A stretch of 7,067 nt of DNA from an uncultured Alphaproteobacteria bacterium. Lineage in GTDB: Bacteria; Pseudomonadota; Alphaproteobacteria; Minwuiales; Minwuiaceae. The translations under genes and the position numbers were made by a program. The first letter of the stretch is position 1; every line of letters starts with the position of its first letter. This document shows positions 1 to 6,244 of the stretch, piece after piece. The stretch covers positions 1-7,067 of the forward strand of contig CAJYBQ010000164.1 of the NCBI GenBank assembly GCA_913064755.1. The letters are read 5' to 3'. The notes beneath the pieces are model-generated. The model saw only the letters and a list, made by a program, of their open reading frames with translations, was not told the origin of the DNA and made no database searches.

Positions 1-79
1 CGTGGTGCAGCAGGAACCATAGGTCTGGATGGACGTACGACGGTGATCACAACCAACAAGCTCACCGGGTGGGCCTGGT
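1..79 (+). other. Unresolved end of the upstream gene
   Basis: This leading stretch presumably contains the 3' end of the previous gene of the cluster, but the frame cannot be decided. Frame 1 is open until a TGA at 88-90, frame 2 closes early at TAG 20-22 (and again at TGA 44-46), and frame 3 is open until TGA 93-95. Frame 3 has the most G/C-ending codons (about 70%) and frame 1 about 55%, which is suggestive but too short a sample. None of the three short peptides is one I recognise. In clusters with an acyltransferase/aminotransferase pair, an upstream neighbour is often a sugar dehydrogenase or ketoisomerase. That is family knowledge and not visible here. Confidence 0.3.
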
Positions 80-544
80 GTGCCGCATGACTTGAAATGC
101 TTCGATCACCGGGACGTAACCGTGGGCGGGGGCGTCACGATCGTCGAACCGGCCAATTTCGATGGCTGCACGCTGGTCGAGGGTTGCTTCGTCGGCTCCT
201 TCGTCGAGATCCAGGCCGGGGCCGTCATCTGTGCCCGCACGCGTGTGCAGTCCCATGCCTTCATCTGCGAACTGGTCACCATCGGCGCGGATTGCTTCGT
301 GTCCCACGGCGCCATGTTCATCAACGACAGCTTTGCCGGCGGCGGCCCCGCCCGCGGTGACCGTTCCAGGTGGGGCCATACCCGCATCGGTGACCGGGTT
401 TCCATCGGCACCAACGCCACCATCATGCCGGTGACGATCTGCGATGATGTGGTTGTCGGCGCCGGTGCCGTGGTCACGAAGGACATATCCGAACCCGGTT
501 TCTATGTCGGCAACCCCGCGCGCCTGATGAAGAAAGAGAAATAG
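80..544 (+). CDS. Hexapeptide-repeat (LbetaH) sugar N-acyltransferase
   Basis: The 154-residue protein is a probable acetyl- or acyl-CoA-dependent transferase that acylates the amino group of a nucleotide-activated amino sugar in the cytoplasm. The sequence shows imperfect hexapeptide repeats typical of a left-handed parallel beta-helix, such as VTIGAD (66-71), TRIGDRVSIG (101-110) and VVVGAGAVVTKDI (124-136). The segment SHGAMFIND (75-83), with His76, matches the place where WbpD/FdtC-like enzymes carry H-x-x-x-F-x-N-D. The C-terminal YVGNPARLMK (142-151) is the usual closing motif of sugar acetyltransferases. The start is GTG at 80: it is the first start codon after an in-frame TGA at 44-46, and a GGGTGG stretch at 67-72 lies 7 bases upstream. 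The TAG stop is directly followed by the ATG of the aminotransferase, which supports a shared pathway. The product is shorter than WbpD-type enzymes (about 190 residues). The substrate cannot be read from sequence; O-acetyltransfer is the main alternative. Confidence 0.88.
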   Translation: MPHDLKCFDHRDVTVGGGVTIVEPANFDGCTLVEGCFVGSFVEIQAGAVICARTRVQSHAFICELVTIGADCFVSHGAMFINDSFAGGGPARGDRSRWGHTRIGDRVSIGTNATIMPVTICDDVVVGAGAVVTKDISEPGFYVGNPARLMKKEK

Positions 545-1654
545 ATGCAGTTCGTAGACCTGAAAGCCCTGCACGACAGCCTGCAGCCAAGGCTGAACGC
601 CGAGATCGCGCGCGTCATAGACACGTCCGCCTTCATTCGCGGCGCGGATGTCGACGGGTTCGAACAGAACTTCGCCGCATTGACCGGTGCGAAGCACTGC
701 GTGTCCTGCGCCAATGGCACGGATGCGCTCTACATCTCGCTCCGTGCCCTGGGTGCCGGACCGGGTGACGAGGTGATCACCACCGCGCACAGCTGGATCG
801 CGACCAGCGAGACCATCACCCAGACCGGCGCGCGGGTTGTCTTCGCCGACACGGAAGACGCCTATTTCTGCCTCGATCCGGCACAGGTGGAAGCCAGGAT
901 CACCGACCGCACCAGGGGCGTGGTTGCGGTTCACCTCTACGGCCAGCCGGCGGCGATCGCGGAACTGCGCGATATCTGCGACCGGCACGGCCTCTGGCTG
1001 ATAGAGGACAGCGCCCAGGCCCACCTGGCCGAGTTCGAGGGCAAGCAGGTCGGCCGTTTCGGCGATGTCGCCACCTTTTCCTTCTATCCCGGCAAGAATC
1101 TCGGCGCGATGGGCGACGCGGGTGCCCTGATCACCGACCGTGACGACATTGCTGAATTCGCGGCGCTGTTCGCCCGCCACGGGGGCAAGAACAACCACGT
1201 CATGGAAGGAATCTGCAGCCGCATGGACGGGCTGCAGGCCGCCGTTCTGAACGTGAAGATGCCCCACCTGGCCGACTGGAACACGGCCCGCCGCGCGGTG
1301 GCCACCCGCTATGACGAGATGCTGGCCGGCATCGGCGACCTGACGTTGCCGACGCAGCGCCCGGGCGCGCGGCATGTCTATCACCTCTATGTCGTGCGAA
1401 CCGCGCATCGGGACGCCCTGCAGGCGCACCTGTCGAAGGCCGGGGTGCCGACGGTGATCAACTATCCCCGCGCGCTGCCGTTCTATTCCGCCTACGACTA
1501 CCTGGGGCACAGCCCGGCGGACTTCCCCGTTGCACATGCCCACGCGTCGGAAATCCTGTCCCTGCCGCTGCATCCCTTCCTCGGCGAAGCAGACCAGGCG
1601 CGGGTCGTGGACGCGGTGACGGATTTCTTCCAGTCACGGAAAGCCGGGCGCTGA
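545..1654 (+). CDS. DegT/DnrJ/EryC1-family PLP sugar aminotransferase
   Basis: The 369-residue protein is a fold-type I PLP enzyme that would transfer an amino group, usually from glutamate, to a keto-sugar nucleotide. Family landmarks appear in order: NGTDAL (57-62) for cofactor phosphate contacts, HSWIATSETI (82-91), the IEDSAQAH block (153-160) with Asp155 expected to pair with the pyridine nitrogen and Gln158 stacking nearby, and SFYPGKNLGAMGDAGA (179-194), where Lys184 is the expected Schiff-base lysine. SRMDGLQAAVL (225-235) is the usual dimer-interface helix, and LPLHP (340-344) lies near the C-terminus. The length is normal for the family. The ATG immediately follows the preceding stop, with GAG at 536-538 as a modest ribosome site. 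Pairing with an acyltransferase resembles WbpE/WbpD (UDP-GlcNAc3NAcA) and FdtB/FdtC or QdtB/QdtC (3-acylamino-6-deoxyhexose) pairs, so a 3-acylamino sugar is the best inference. The exact sugar is unknown. Confidence 0.95.
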   Translation: MQFVDLKALHDSLQPRLNAEIARVIDTSAFIRGADVDGFEQNFAALTGAKHCVSCANGTDALYISLRALGAGPGDEVITTAHSWIATSETITQTGARVVFADTEDAYFCLDPAQVEARITDRTRGVVAVHLYGQPAAIAELRDICDRHGLWLIEDSAQAHLAEFEGKQVGRFGDVATFSFYPGKNLGAMGDAGALITDRDDIAEFAALFARHGGKNNHVMEGICSRMDGLQAAVLNVKMPHLADWNTARRAVATRYDEMLAGIGDLTLPTQRPGARHVYHLYVVRTAHRDALQAHLSKAGVPTVINYPRALPFYSAYDYLGHSPADFPVAHAHASEILSLPLHPFLGEADQARVVDAVTDFFQSRKAGR

Positions 1655-1746
1655 CCCCCATTCCCGACAGCGAACGGACAGATGGCATCGACAGGTGGCT
1701 GACGGGAAAGCAGATCCTGCTGGCCTCCCCCCAGCCCTGGGACCAC
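1654..1746 (+). other. In-frame N-terminal extension lacking a standard start
   Basis: These bases lie between the aminotransferase stop and the first ATG of the next gene. Their frame-1 translation ends in TGKQILLASPQPWDH and runs straight into MPISKHHYA. That is what the first beta strand and following loop of a GT-B glycosyltransferase look like (hydrophobic strand, then S-P-x-P-W-D-H, then K-H-H-Y-A). Fourteen of the last 15 codons end in G or C, matching the cluster. No ATG, GTG or TTG occurs in this frame back to at least 1501. Candidate unusual starts are CTG 1699, ATC 1714 and CTG 1717; a purine-rich GGGAAAG at 1704-1710 lies before the last two. Alternatives are ATG 1682 (frame 2, stopping at TGA 1700-1702) or GTG 1695 (frame 3), each needing a one-base correction to join this frame. 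Confidence 0.7.
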
Positions 1747-2835
1747 ATGCCGATCTCGAAGCATCACTATGCCGAAGCGCTTGGCCAGGCGAACCGCGTC
1801 TGGTTCCTGGACCCGCCCGACTGGTCCCTGCCCCTTGGCACGATCCGGCAACGGGACACAGGCGTTGCCGGGGTAACGCGGGTGACGTGGCGACCACGCC
1901 TGCTGCGCGCGCTGCGGTTCCATGCCCATGGTCTCTACCGCCACTGGATGGGGCTGGAAGTGCGGCGGCTGGTGCGGCGGCTGACCAGCCACCTCGACCT
2001 GGTCTGGTGCTTCGATTTCAACACTTTCCCCGATCTGCGGGCATTCGGTGCGGAGCGCGCCATCTTTCACCCGGTTGACCCCCTGACCCAGCCCCGCCAG
2101 TACGCCATCGGCCGGACAGCAGACCTGATACTGGCGGTATCCGGGCAGATCCTGGACAGCGCCACCTCTGTTTCACCGGGTATCGCGCGTGCCGTGGTCA
2201 ATCACGGCATCGGGCCGGACTTTGCCGCCCTGGCCGCGAAACCGGCGGCCGATCATGTCCCCGCTGAAACCATCCGTTGCGGCTATTTCGGCAACCTGGA
2301 CCGGGGGACCATCAATGCCGCGCTGATCGCGGCTGTCGTCGCGCAGCATCCAGGCGTCTCGTTTCATTTCTGGGGACCCTACAGCCCCGCGTCCCCCCTG
2401 CCCGCCGCGCTGCTCGGTACCGCCAACTGCACGTTTCATGGCCCGACGGCCAAGCCGGACCTGGTCACGTCGGCAGCCGGGATGGACTGCTTCATCCTCG
2501 CCTACCGGGATCATGCCGCGGAATCCGACCGCTCCAACGCGCACAAGATCCTCGAATATTTCGCCACGGGCAAAGTTGTGATCAGCACGCGAATGAACAT
2601 CTATACAGACGAGCCGGACCTGATGGTGACGTCACGGGCCGTCGATGATGCAGACTTCCCCGAGCTGTTCAGCACGACGATCGGGGCGCTTGCGCGACAT
2701 AACAACCAGGACCGACAGACGCGACGGCGCGAACTGGCGCTGGAACATGCCTATCCACGCAACATCGCCAGGATTGACGCCATGCTGCGCGATCTGGCAT
2801 CCGACGACCGTTCGGAAAAGGAAACGATGCAATGA
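1747..2835 (+). CDS. GT-B glycosyltransferase (GT4-like), start uncertain
   Basis: From the first in-frame ATG the protein has 362 residues, but conserved coding sequence begins upstream (at least from about 1702), so the true N-terminus is probably 11-15 residues longer. The enzyme would transfer a sugar from a nucleotide donor to a growing lipid-linked oligosaccharide at the inner face of the membrane. Visible marks are the N-terminal ISKHHYAEAL (3-12), the DLVWCFDFN segment (84-92), AIFHPVD (105-111), the start of the C-terminal Rossmann domain at RCGYFGNLDRGTIN (177-190) with FHFWGP (206-211), and the donor-binding SNAHKILEYFATGKVVIS (263-280) with Glu270. There is no signal peptide or membrane segment. 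The stop overlaps the next start as ATGA (2832-2835), indicating translational coupling. Donor and linkage cannot be predicted. If only the short form is made, it would lack its first beta strand and might be inactive. Confidence 0.85.
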   Translation: MPISKHHYAEALGQANRVWFLDPPDWSLPLGTIRQRDTGVAGVTRVTWRPRLLRALRFHAHGLYRHWMGLEVRRLVRRLTSHLDLVWCFDFNTFPDLRAFGAERAIFHPVDPLTQPRQYAIGRTADLILAVSGQILDSATSVSPGIARAVVNHGIGPDFAALAAKPAADHVPAETIRCGYFGNLDRGTINAALIAAVVAQHPGVSFHFWGPYSPASPLPAALLGTANCTFHGPTAKPDLVTSAAGMDCFILAYRDHAAESDRSNAHKILEYFATGKVVISTRMNIYTDEPDLMVTSRAVDDADFPELFSTTIGALARHNNQDRQTRRRELALEHAYPRNIARIDAMLRDLASDDRSEKETMQ

Positions 2836-3668
2836 GCCTCAAGCGGATGCTGATCAGCAGTGTCCATCTGTCGCCCTGGGGTCTCCGGGACAAGATCCGG
2901 AAGATCCCCCTGGTTGCGGGCCTGCAACGCTGGCTGGTCAGGAACGCCATGAGTGGCGAGACCTTTGAACACCGCATCAATGCCGGCCCGGCACGCGGCC
3001 TGAAGATGCGGCTCCGCCTGCCCGATGACAAGCTGCTCTGGACCGGCACCAGCGAACTGGACGTCACCGGTTGCCTCGCCGCCGAAGTGACACCCGGCAC
3101 GGTCTGCTACGACATCGGCAGCCACCGCGGTTTCATGGCGGGCGTGCTGGCCATCAATGGCGCCTCCGAAGTGCTGTGTTTCGAGCCGAACCCCGAGAAC
3201 ATCGCGACCATCGAGGAACTGGCCGCCCTGAACCCGGGCCTGAAGCTGACGGTGATGCCGTTCGCGGTCGGTGCGACCGATACAGAGATGACGTTCGAGA
3301 TCATGCCCGAGTCCAGCATGGGCAAGCTCTCGACCTCCACCTTCCAGCACGGGGTGAGCGGTCAACGCACCATCGAGGTGAAGGTGGTGGCGCTCGACAA
3401 CCTGCTGTCGAGCCGGAAGGTAGCCGCACCGACCTTGATGAAGATCGATATCGAAGGGGCCGAGTTCGACGCGCTCCGTGGCGCCGAACAGCTGATCCTG
3501 GACCACAAGCCGAAACTGCTGATCGAGATCCATTCCTTCGACCTGCTGGTGCAATGCCGCGCCTGGCTTGCGGAACGCGGCTACGACCTGAGCGTCGTGC
3601 AACGGGATATCGACGGCATAACCGCGGCGGATTTCAGGGTCTGTCACATGCTGGCGCGCGCGGGCTGA
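2832..3668 (+). CDS. FkbM-family SAM-dependent methyltransferase
   Basis: The 278-residue class I methyltransferase probably O-methylates a sugar hydroxyl of the polysaccharide, as FkbM-domain proteins in such clusters are generally thought to do. The N-terminal 75 or so residues form a family-variable lead. The SAM-binding motif I is CYDIGSHRGFMA (92-103), followed by an acidic residue after strand 2 in LCFEPNPENI (115-124, Glu118). The FkbM signature MKIDIEGAEFDALRGA (203-218) contains Asp206, Glu208 and Gly209, and LLIEIHSF (229-236) follows. No membrane segment is seen. Length is typical. The start is well supported: ATG at 2832 overlaps the preceding stop by four bases and an AAGGA at 2818-2822 sits 9 bases upstream. 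The stop overlaps the next gene's start by one base (TGATG, 3666-3670). The position of methylation and the acceptor sugar are unknown; a lipid or peptide substrate is less likely in this setting. Confidence 0.93.
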   Translation: MSLKRMLISSVHLSPWGLRDKIRKIPLVAGLQRWLVRNAMSGETFEHRINAGPARGLKMRLRLPDDKLLWTGTSELDVTGCLAAEVTPGTVCYDIGSHRGFMAGVLAINGASEVLCFEPNPENIATIEELAALNPGLKLTVMPFAVGATDTEMTFEIMPESSMGKLSTSTFQHGVSGQRTIEVKVVALDNLLSSRKVAAPTLMKIDIEGAEFDALRGAEQLILDHKPKLLIEIHSFDLLVQCRAWLAERGYDLSVVQRDIDGITAADFRVCHMLARAG

Positions 3669-4936
3669 TGCCAGGACCGATGGACCGTTCACGAAGGCGG
3701 ATAGCCATCGTTTCCGGGTTCCAGATCATCAACAATCCGCGGGTGGTCAAGGAAGCCGATGCCCTGGCCGCAGCCGGGCATGACGTCACGGTCCTGTCCG
3801 CCATCAACAATGCTGCGGACCTGCCGCGCATCCGGGCGATCGCCGATGTCGCCGCCTGGCGACACCTGCCGGTGGTGGACCTGACCGACACCAGCCCCGC
3901 CAGCAGGTTGCGCAATACCACGATGCGGATGGCGGCACGGCTGGCGCGGGAGGCCCGGACACGGTTCGGCTACGATCATCCGTTGCAGTTGGGTCACGAG
4001 ACCGGCCCCCTGCTTCGCGCCGCGCGCAGGCTGGGCGCCGACCTCTACAGCCTGCACCTGGAGAAATCGCCCTGGGTCGGGCTGAAACTGCTGGCCGACG
4101 GGCGCCACGTGCGGATGGACGGGGAGGACTGGGACACCCAAGACGGCCTGCCCGCCGACCGCGCAAAGCGGCCCATCCGCCTGATGCGGCAGGCGGAGAA
4201 CGAACTGCTCAATCGTTCGGTGCACGCCACGGCCACGTCCCGGTCGATGGCCGATGCCCTGGTCGCTGCCTATGGATGCCCGCGTCCGGAAGTGATCTAC
4301 AACAGCTTTCCGACATCCGACCGTGATCACCTGGATGGCCTGATCCTCGACCGAAAGGACACCAGCCTGCCCTCCATCACCTGGTTCTCCCAGACCATCG
4401 GTCCGGGACGGGGCCTGGAGACCCTGATGCAGGCCCTGCCGATGCTGACCGTGCCGGTGGAGGTACACCTGCGCGGCACCCCCCGGGCCGGTTACATCGA
4501 AGCCCTGCTGTCCGACCTGCCCCCCGACATCCGGGCCCGCGTATATATCCACCCGCAGGTGCCGCAGTCCGAACTGCTGTCACGCCTTTCGGAGCACGAC
4601 ATCGGTTTCTGCGGGGAGCTTTCCGACTGCGTCAGTCGCGACGTGACGATCACCAACAAGGTGTTCGAATACATGCGGGCCGGGCAGGCCATCGTCGCAA
4701 GCGATACCCTCGGGCAGACGGAAGTCGCGAATACGGCCCCGAACGCCGTCCGCCTGTTTGCGCAGGGGAATGCAGCATCGCTGGTCAGCGCACTGGAGCC
4801 GCTGGCGGCAAGTCCGGTCGCCAGACAGGCGGCTGCACAGGCATCGATCGATGCGCTTGAAGACCACTTCTCGTGGGAAATCTCGATGGCTCGCTTGCAG
4901 CGGCAGGTCGATGGCTTTCTCGATGCACTCGACTGA
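3668..4936 (+). CDS. GT-B glycosyltransferase (GT4-like)
   Basis: The 422-residue protein looks like a cytoplasmic GT-B glycosyltransferase acting in repeat-unit assembly. The first strand RIAIVSGFQI (11-20) leads into NNPRVVKEADALAAAGHDVTVL (22-43), an arrangement common in GT4-type enzymes, where the N-domain binds the acceptor. RMDGEDWDTQD (149-159) is a conserved acidic segment of a related subgroup, VIYNSFP (209-215) precedes the domain linker, ITWFSQTIGPGRGLETLMQA (237-256) opens the donor-binding domain, and ITNKVFEYMRAGQAIVAS (328-345) holds the conserved Glu334. The chosen ATG overlaps the methyltransferase stop by one base. An alternative ATG at 3680 (Met5) has an AGGA only three bases before it, so a four-residue difference is possible. 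The frame stays open upstream to 3071, but that stretch is a shadow of the methyltransferase. The sugar transferred cannot be inferred. Confidence 0.9.
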   Translation: MPGPMDRSRRRIAIVSGFQIINNPRVVKEADALAAAGHDVTVLSAINNAADLPRIRAIADVAAWRHLPVVDLTDTSPASRLRNTTMRMAARLAREARTRFGYDHPLQLGHETGPLLRAARRLGADLYSLHLEKSPWVGLKLLADGRHVRMDGEDWDTQDGLPADRAKRPIRLMRQAENELLNRSVHATATSRSMADALVAAYGCPRPEVIYNSFPTSDRDHLDGLILDRKDTSLPSITWFSQTIGPGRGLETLMQALPMLTVPVEVHLRGTPRAGYIEALLSDLPPDIRARVYIHPQVPQSELLSRLSEHDIGFCGELSDCVSRDVTITNKVFEYMRAGQAIVASDTLGQTEVANTAPNAVRLFAQGNAASLVSALEPLAASPVARQAAAQASIDALEDHFSWEISMARLQRQVDGFLDALD

Positions 4937-4945
4937 GATAAAGCC

Positions 4946-6232
4946 ATGAAGCGCGTCTTGTTCATCTCCCCCCATTTCCCGCCGGTCAACGCGCCTGACA
5001 TGCACCGGCTGCGGCAGATCCTTCCCTACATGCGTGAGAACGGCTGGGAACCGGTTGTCTTCGCGATCGACCCCGACAAGGTCGAGGGGTCGCGTGAGGA
5101 GCTGCTGGTGAGGACCGTGCCGGATGACGTCGAGGTCTTTCATGCCGGGGCATTCAGCACTCGGCTGACACGGCTGGCCGGCCTGGGAAATCTGGGGATC
5201 AGGTCGTGGTTTCAACTGCGCAACGCGGTCAGTGCCTATCTGGAATCGAACCATGTGGACCTGATCTTCTTCAGCACGACCGTGTTCACGGCCATCGCCC
5301 ATGGTCCGTACTGGAAACGACGGTTCAATGTACCATTCGTCGTGGACCTGCAGGACCCCTGGCGCAATGACTACTATCTGACCCTGCCAAAGCATGAGCG
5401 TCCCGGAAAGTTCTGGTTCGACTATTGGCAGAAATCGCGACTTGAAGCCCGGACAATGCCATTTGCCTCAGGGGTGATGGCGGTGTCCCAACAGTACATC
5501 GACACAATGCACGCAAGCTATCCGGACCTGGAAAACCGCCCGGCACTGACGTTGCCTTTCGGCATTCAGTCCAAAGATATCGAAATCGCACGCGAATTGC
5601 CTGCAGTTGTACCGAGGCGCGCGGGTAAGACAACCATGCGGTATATTGGTCGTGGTGGCCCAGATATGGCGCATGCACTGACAATCCTCTTTCGCGCGGT
5701 AAATTCAGGATTGTGCCGTCGACCTGAATTGTTCGATAAGCTCGCATTCGAATTCATAGGCACCAGCTACGCGGCAAACGGAAAAGGACACAAATCTGTT
5801 TTGCCCGTTGCAGAAGATGAAGGCGTCGCGAACCTCGTCATAGAGATTCCCGACCGATTGCCTTACTTTTCTGCGATGCGACATCTGCTAGATGCCGACG
5901 CCCTTGTGGTTGTCGGATCTAACGACGCTAGCTACACCGCGTCAAAGGTTTATCCATATGTACTGGCGAACCGTCCACTGTTGGCTCTGTTTCATCAGGA
6001 CAGCAGCGCTGCAACGTTCCTACAGGACACCAAAGCGGCATCAGTCGTGACTTTCGAGGGGACATCTATCCCCACAGAAATAGTCGAAATCACAAGTCAG
6101 CACCTCGAAAAATTACTTTCGTCACTGCTCGCACCAAATATCAATAAGTCTGCCTTTATACCATTTACCGCAGAAGCCATGACGGTCCAAATTGTAAAAT
6201 TCATGAACGACACACTGGCTGCAGAGATATGA
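4946..6232 (+). CDS. GT-B glycosyltransferase-like protein, mosaic composition
   Basis: This 428-residue protein has two Rossmann-like halves. The N-domain starts KRVLFISPHFPPVNAPDMHR (2-21), continues with GWEPVVFAI (33-41), VDLIFFSTT (104-112) and PFVVDLQDPWRNDY (130-143), and ends near TLPFGIQSKD (202-211). The C-domain starts around MRYIGRGGPDMAHAL (231-245) and contains FEFIGTSYA (269-277) and DASYTASKVYPYVLANRPLL (327-346). The last segment occupies the place of the donor-binding motif, but Pro337 stands where the other transferases of this cluster have Glu. I believe this variant recurs in a subgroup of such proteins, so it need not mean inactivity. The start follows the previous stop by 9 bases with a weak GAG at 4935-4937. 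GC content and codon choice shift inside the gene near 5690: the first seven Ile codons are all ATC, whereas five ATA codons appear from residue 271 on. Function is inferred from fold; substrate is unknown. Confidence 0.83.
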   Translation: MKRVLFISPHFPPVNAPDMHRLRQILPYMRENGWEPVVFAIDPDKVEGSREELLVRTVPDDVEVFHAGAFSTRLTRLAGLGNLGIRSWFQLRNAVSAYLESNHVDLIFFSTTVFTAIAHGPYWKRRFNVPFVVDLQDPWRNDYYLTLPKHERPGKFWFDYWQKSRLEARTMPFASGVMAVSQQYIDTMHASYPDLENRPALTLPFGIQSKDIEIARELPAVVPRRAGKTTMRYIGRGGPDMAHALTILFRAVNSGLCRRPELFDKLAFEFIGTSYAANGKGHKSVLPVAEDEGVANLVIEIPDRLPYFSAMRHLLDADALVVVGSNDASYTASKVYPYVLANRPLLALFHQDSSAATFLQDTKAASVVTFEGTSIPTEIVEITSQHLEKLLSSLLAPNINKSAFIPFTAEAMTVQIVKFMNDTLAAEI

Positions 6233-6235
6233 CGC

Positions 6236-6239
6236 GAGG
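6236..6239 (+). promoter_or_regulatory. Ribosome binding site of the last gene
   Basis: A GAGG core lies five bases before the ATG at 6245 and after the stop of the preceding gene. It supports this ATG as the start and is the clearest Shine-Dalgarno match in the window. Confidence 0.6.
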
Positions 6240-6244
6240 CTTTC

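Noticed and set aside
42..60. Resemblance between bases 42-60 and the GATCACCAACAAG segment near 4649.
   Set aside because: The match is short and imperfect, and the frame-1 peptide around it does not continue into a glycosyltransferase motif, so it is likely chance.
62..1573. A 503-codon open frame on the minus strand across the first two genes.
   Set aside because: It is antisense to a clear acyltransferase and aminotransferase, shows no domain I recognise, and long antisense frames are expected opposite high-GC3 genes.
1682..1720. Programmed ribosomal frameshift from ATG 1682 or GTG 1695 into the glycosyltransferase frame.
   Set aside because: No slippery heptamer (X XXY YYZ) or RF2-like CTT-TGA-C site is present. 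A rare start or a one-base error is a simpler explanation.
1695..2078. A 127-codon + strand open frame beginning at GTG 1695.
   Set aside because: Beyond its first few codons it is out of frame with the conserved glycosyltransferase and reads as Pro/Ala/Arg-rich low-information sequence.
3071..3667. N-terminal extension of the second glycosyltransferase to a 621-residue protein.
   Set aside because: The extra part is Arg/Gly/His-rich, overlaps the well-supported methyltransferase in another frame, and the normal GT-B first strand begins just after ATG 3668.
2751..3692. A 313-codon minus-strand open frame over the methyltransferase.
   Set aside because: It mirrors the codon pattern of the FkbM gene and has no recognisable motif.
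4580..5395. A 271-codon minus-strand open frame spanning two glycosyltransferase genes.
   Set aside because: It crosses the junction of two convincing + strand genes and ends as the GC-rich part does, so it is a composition shadow.
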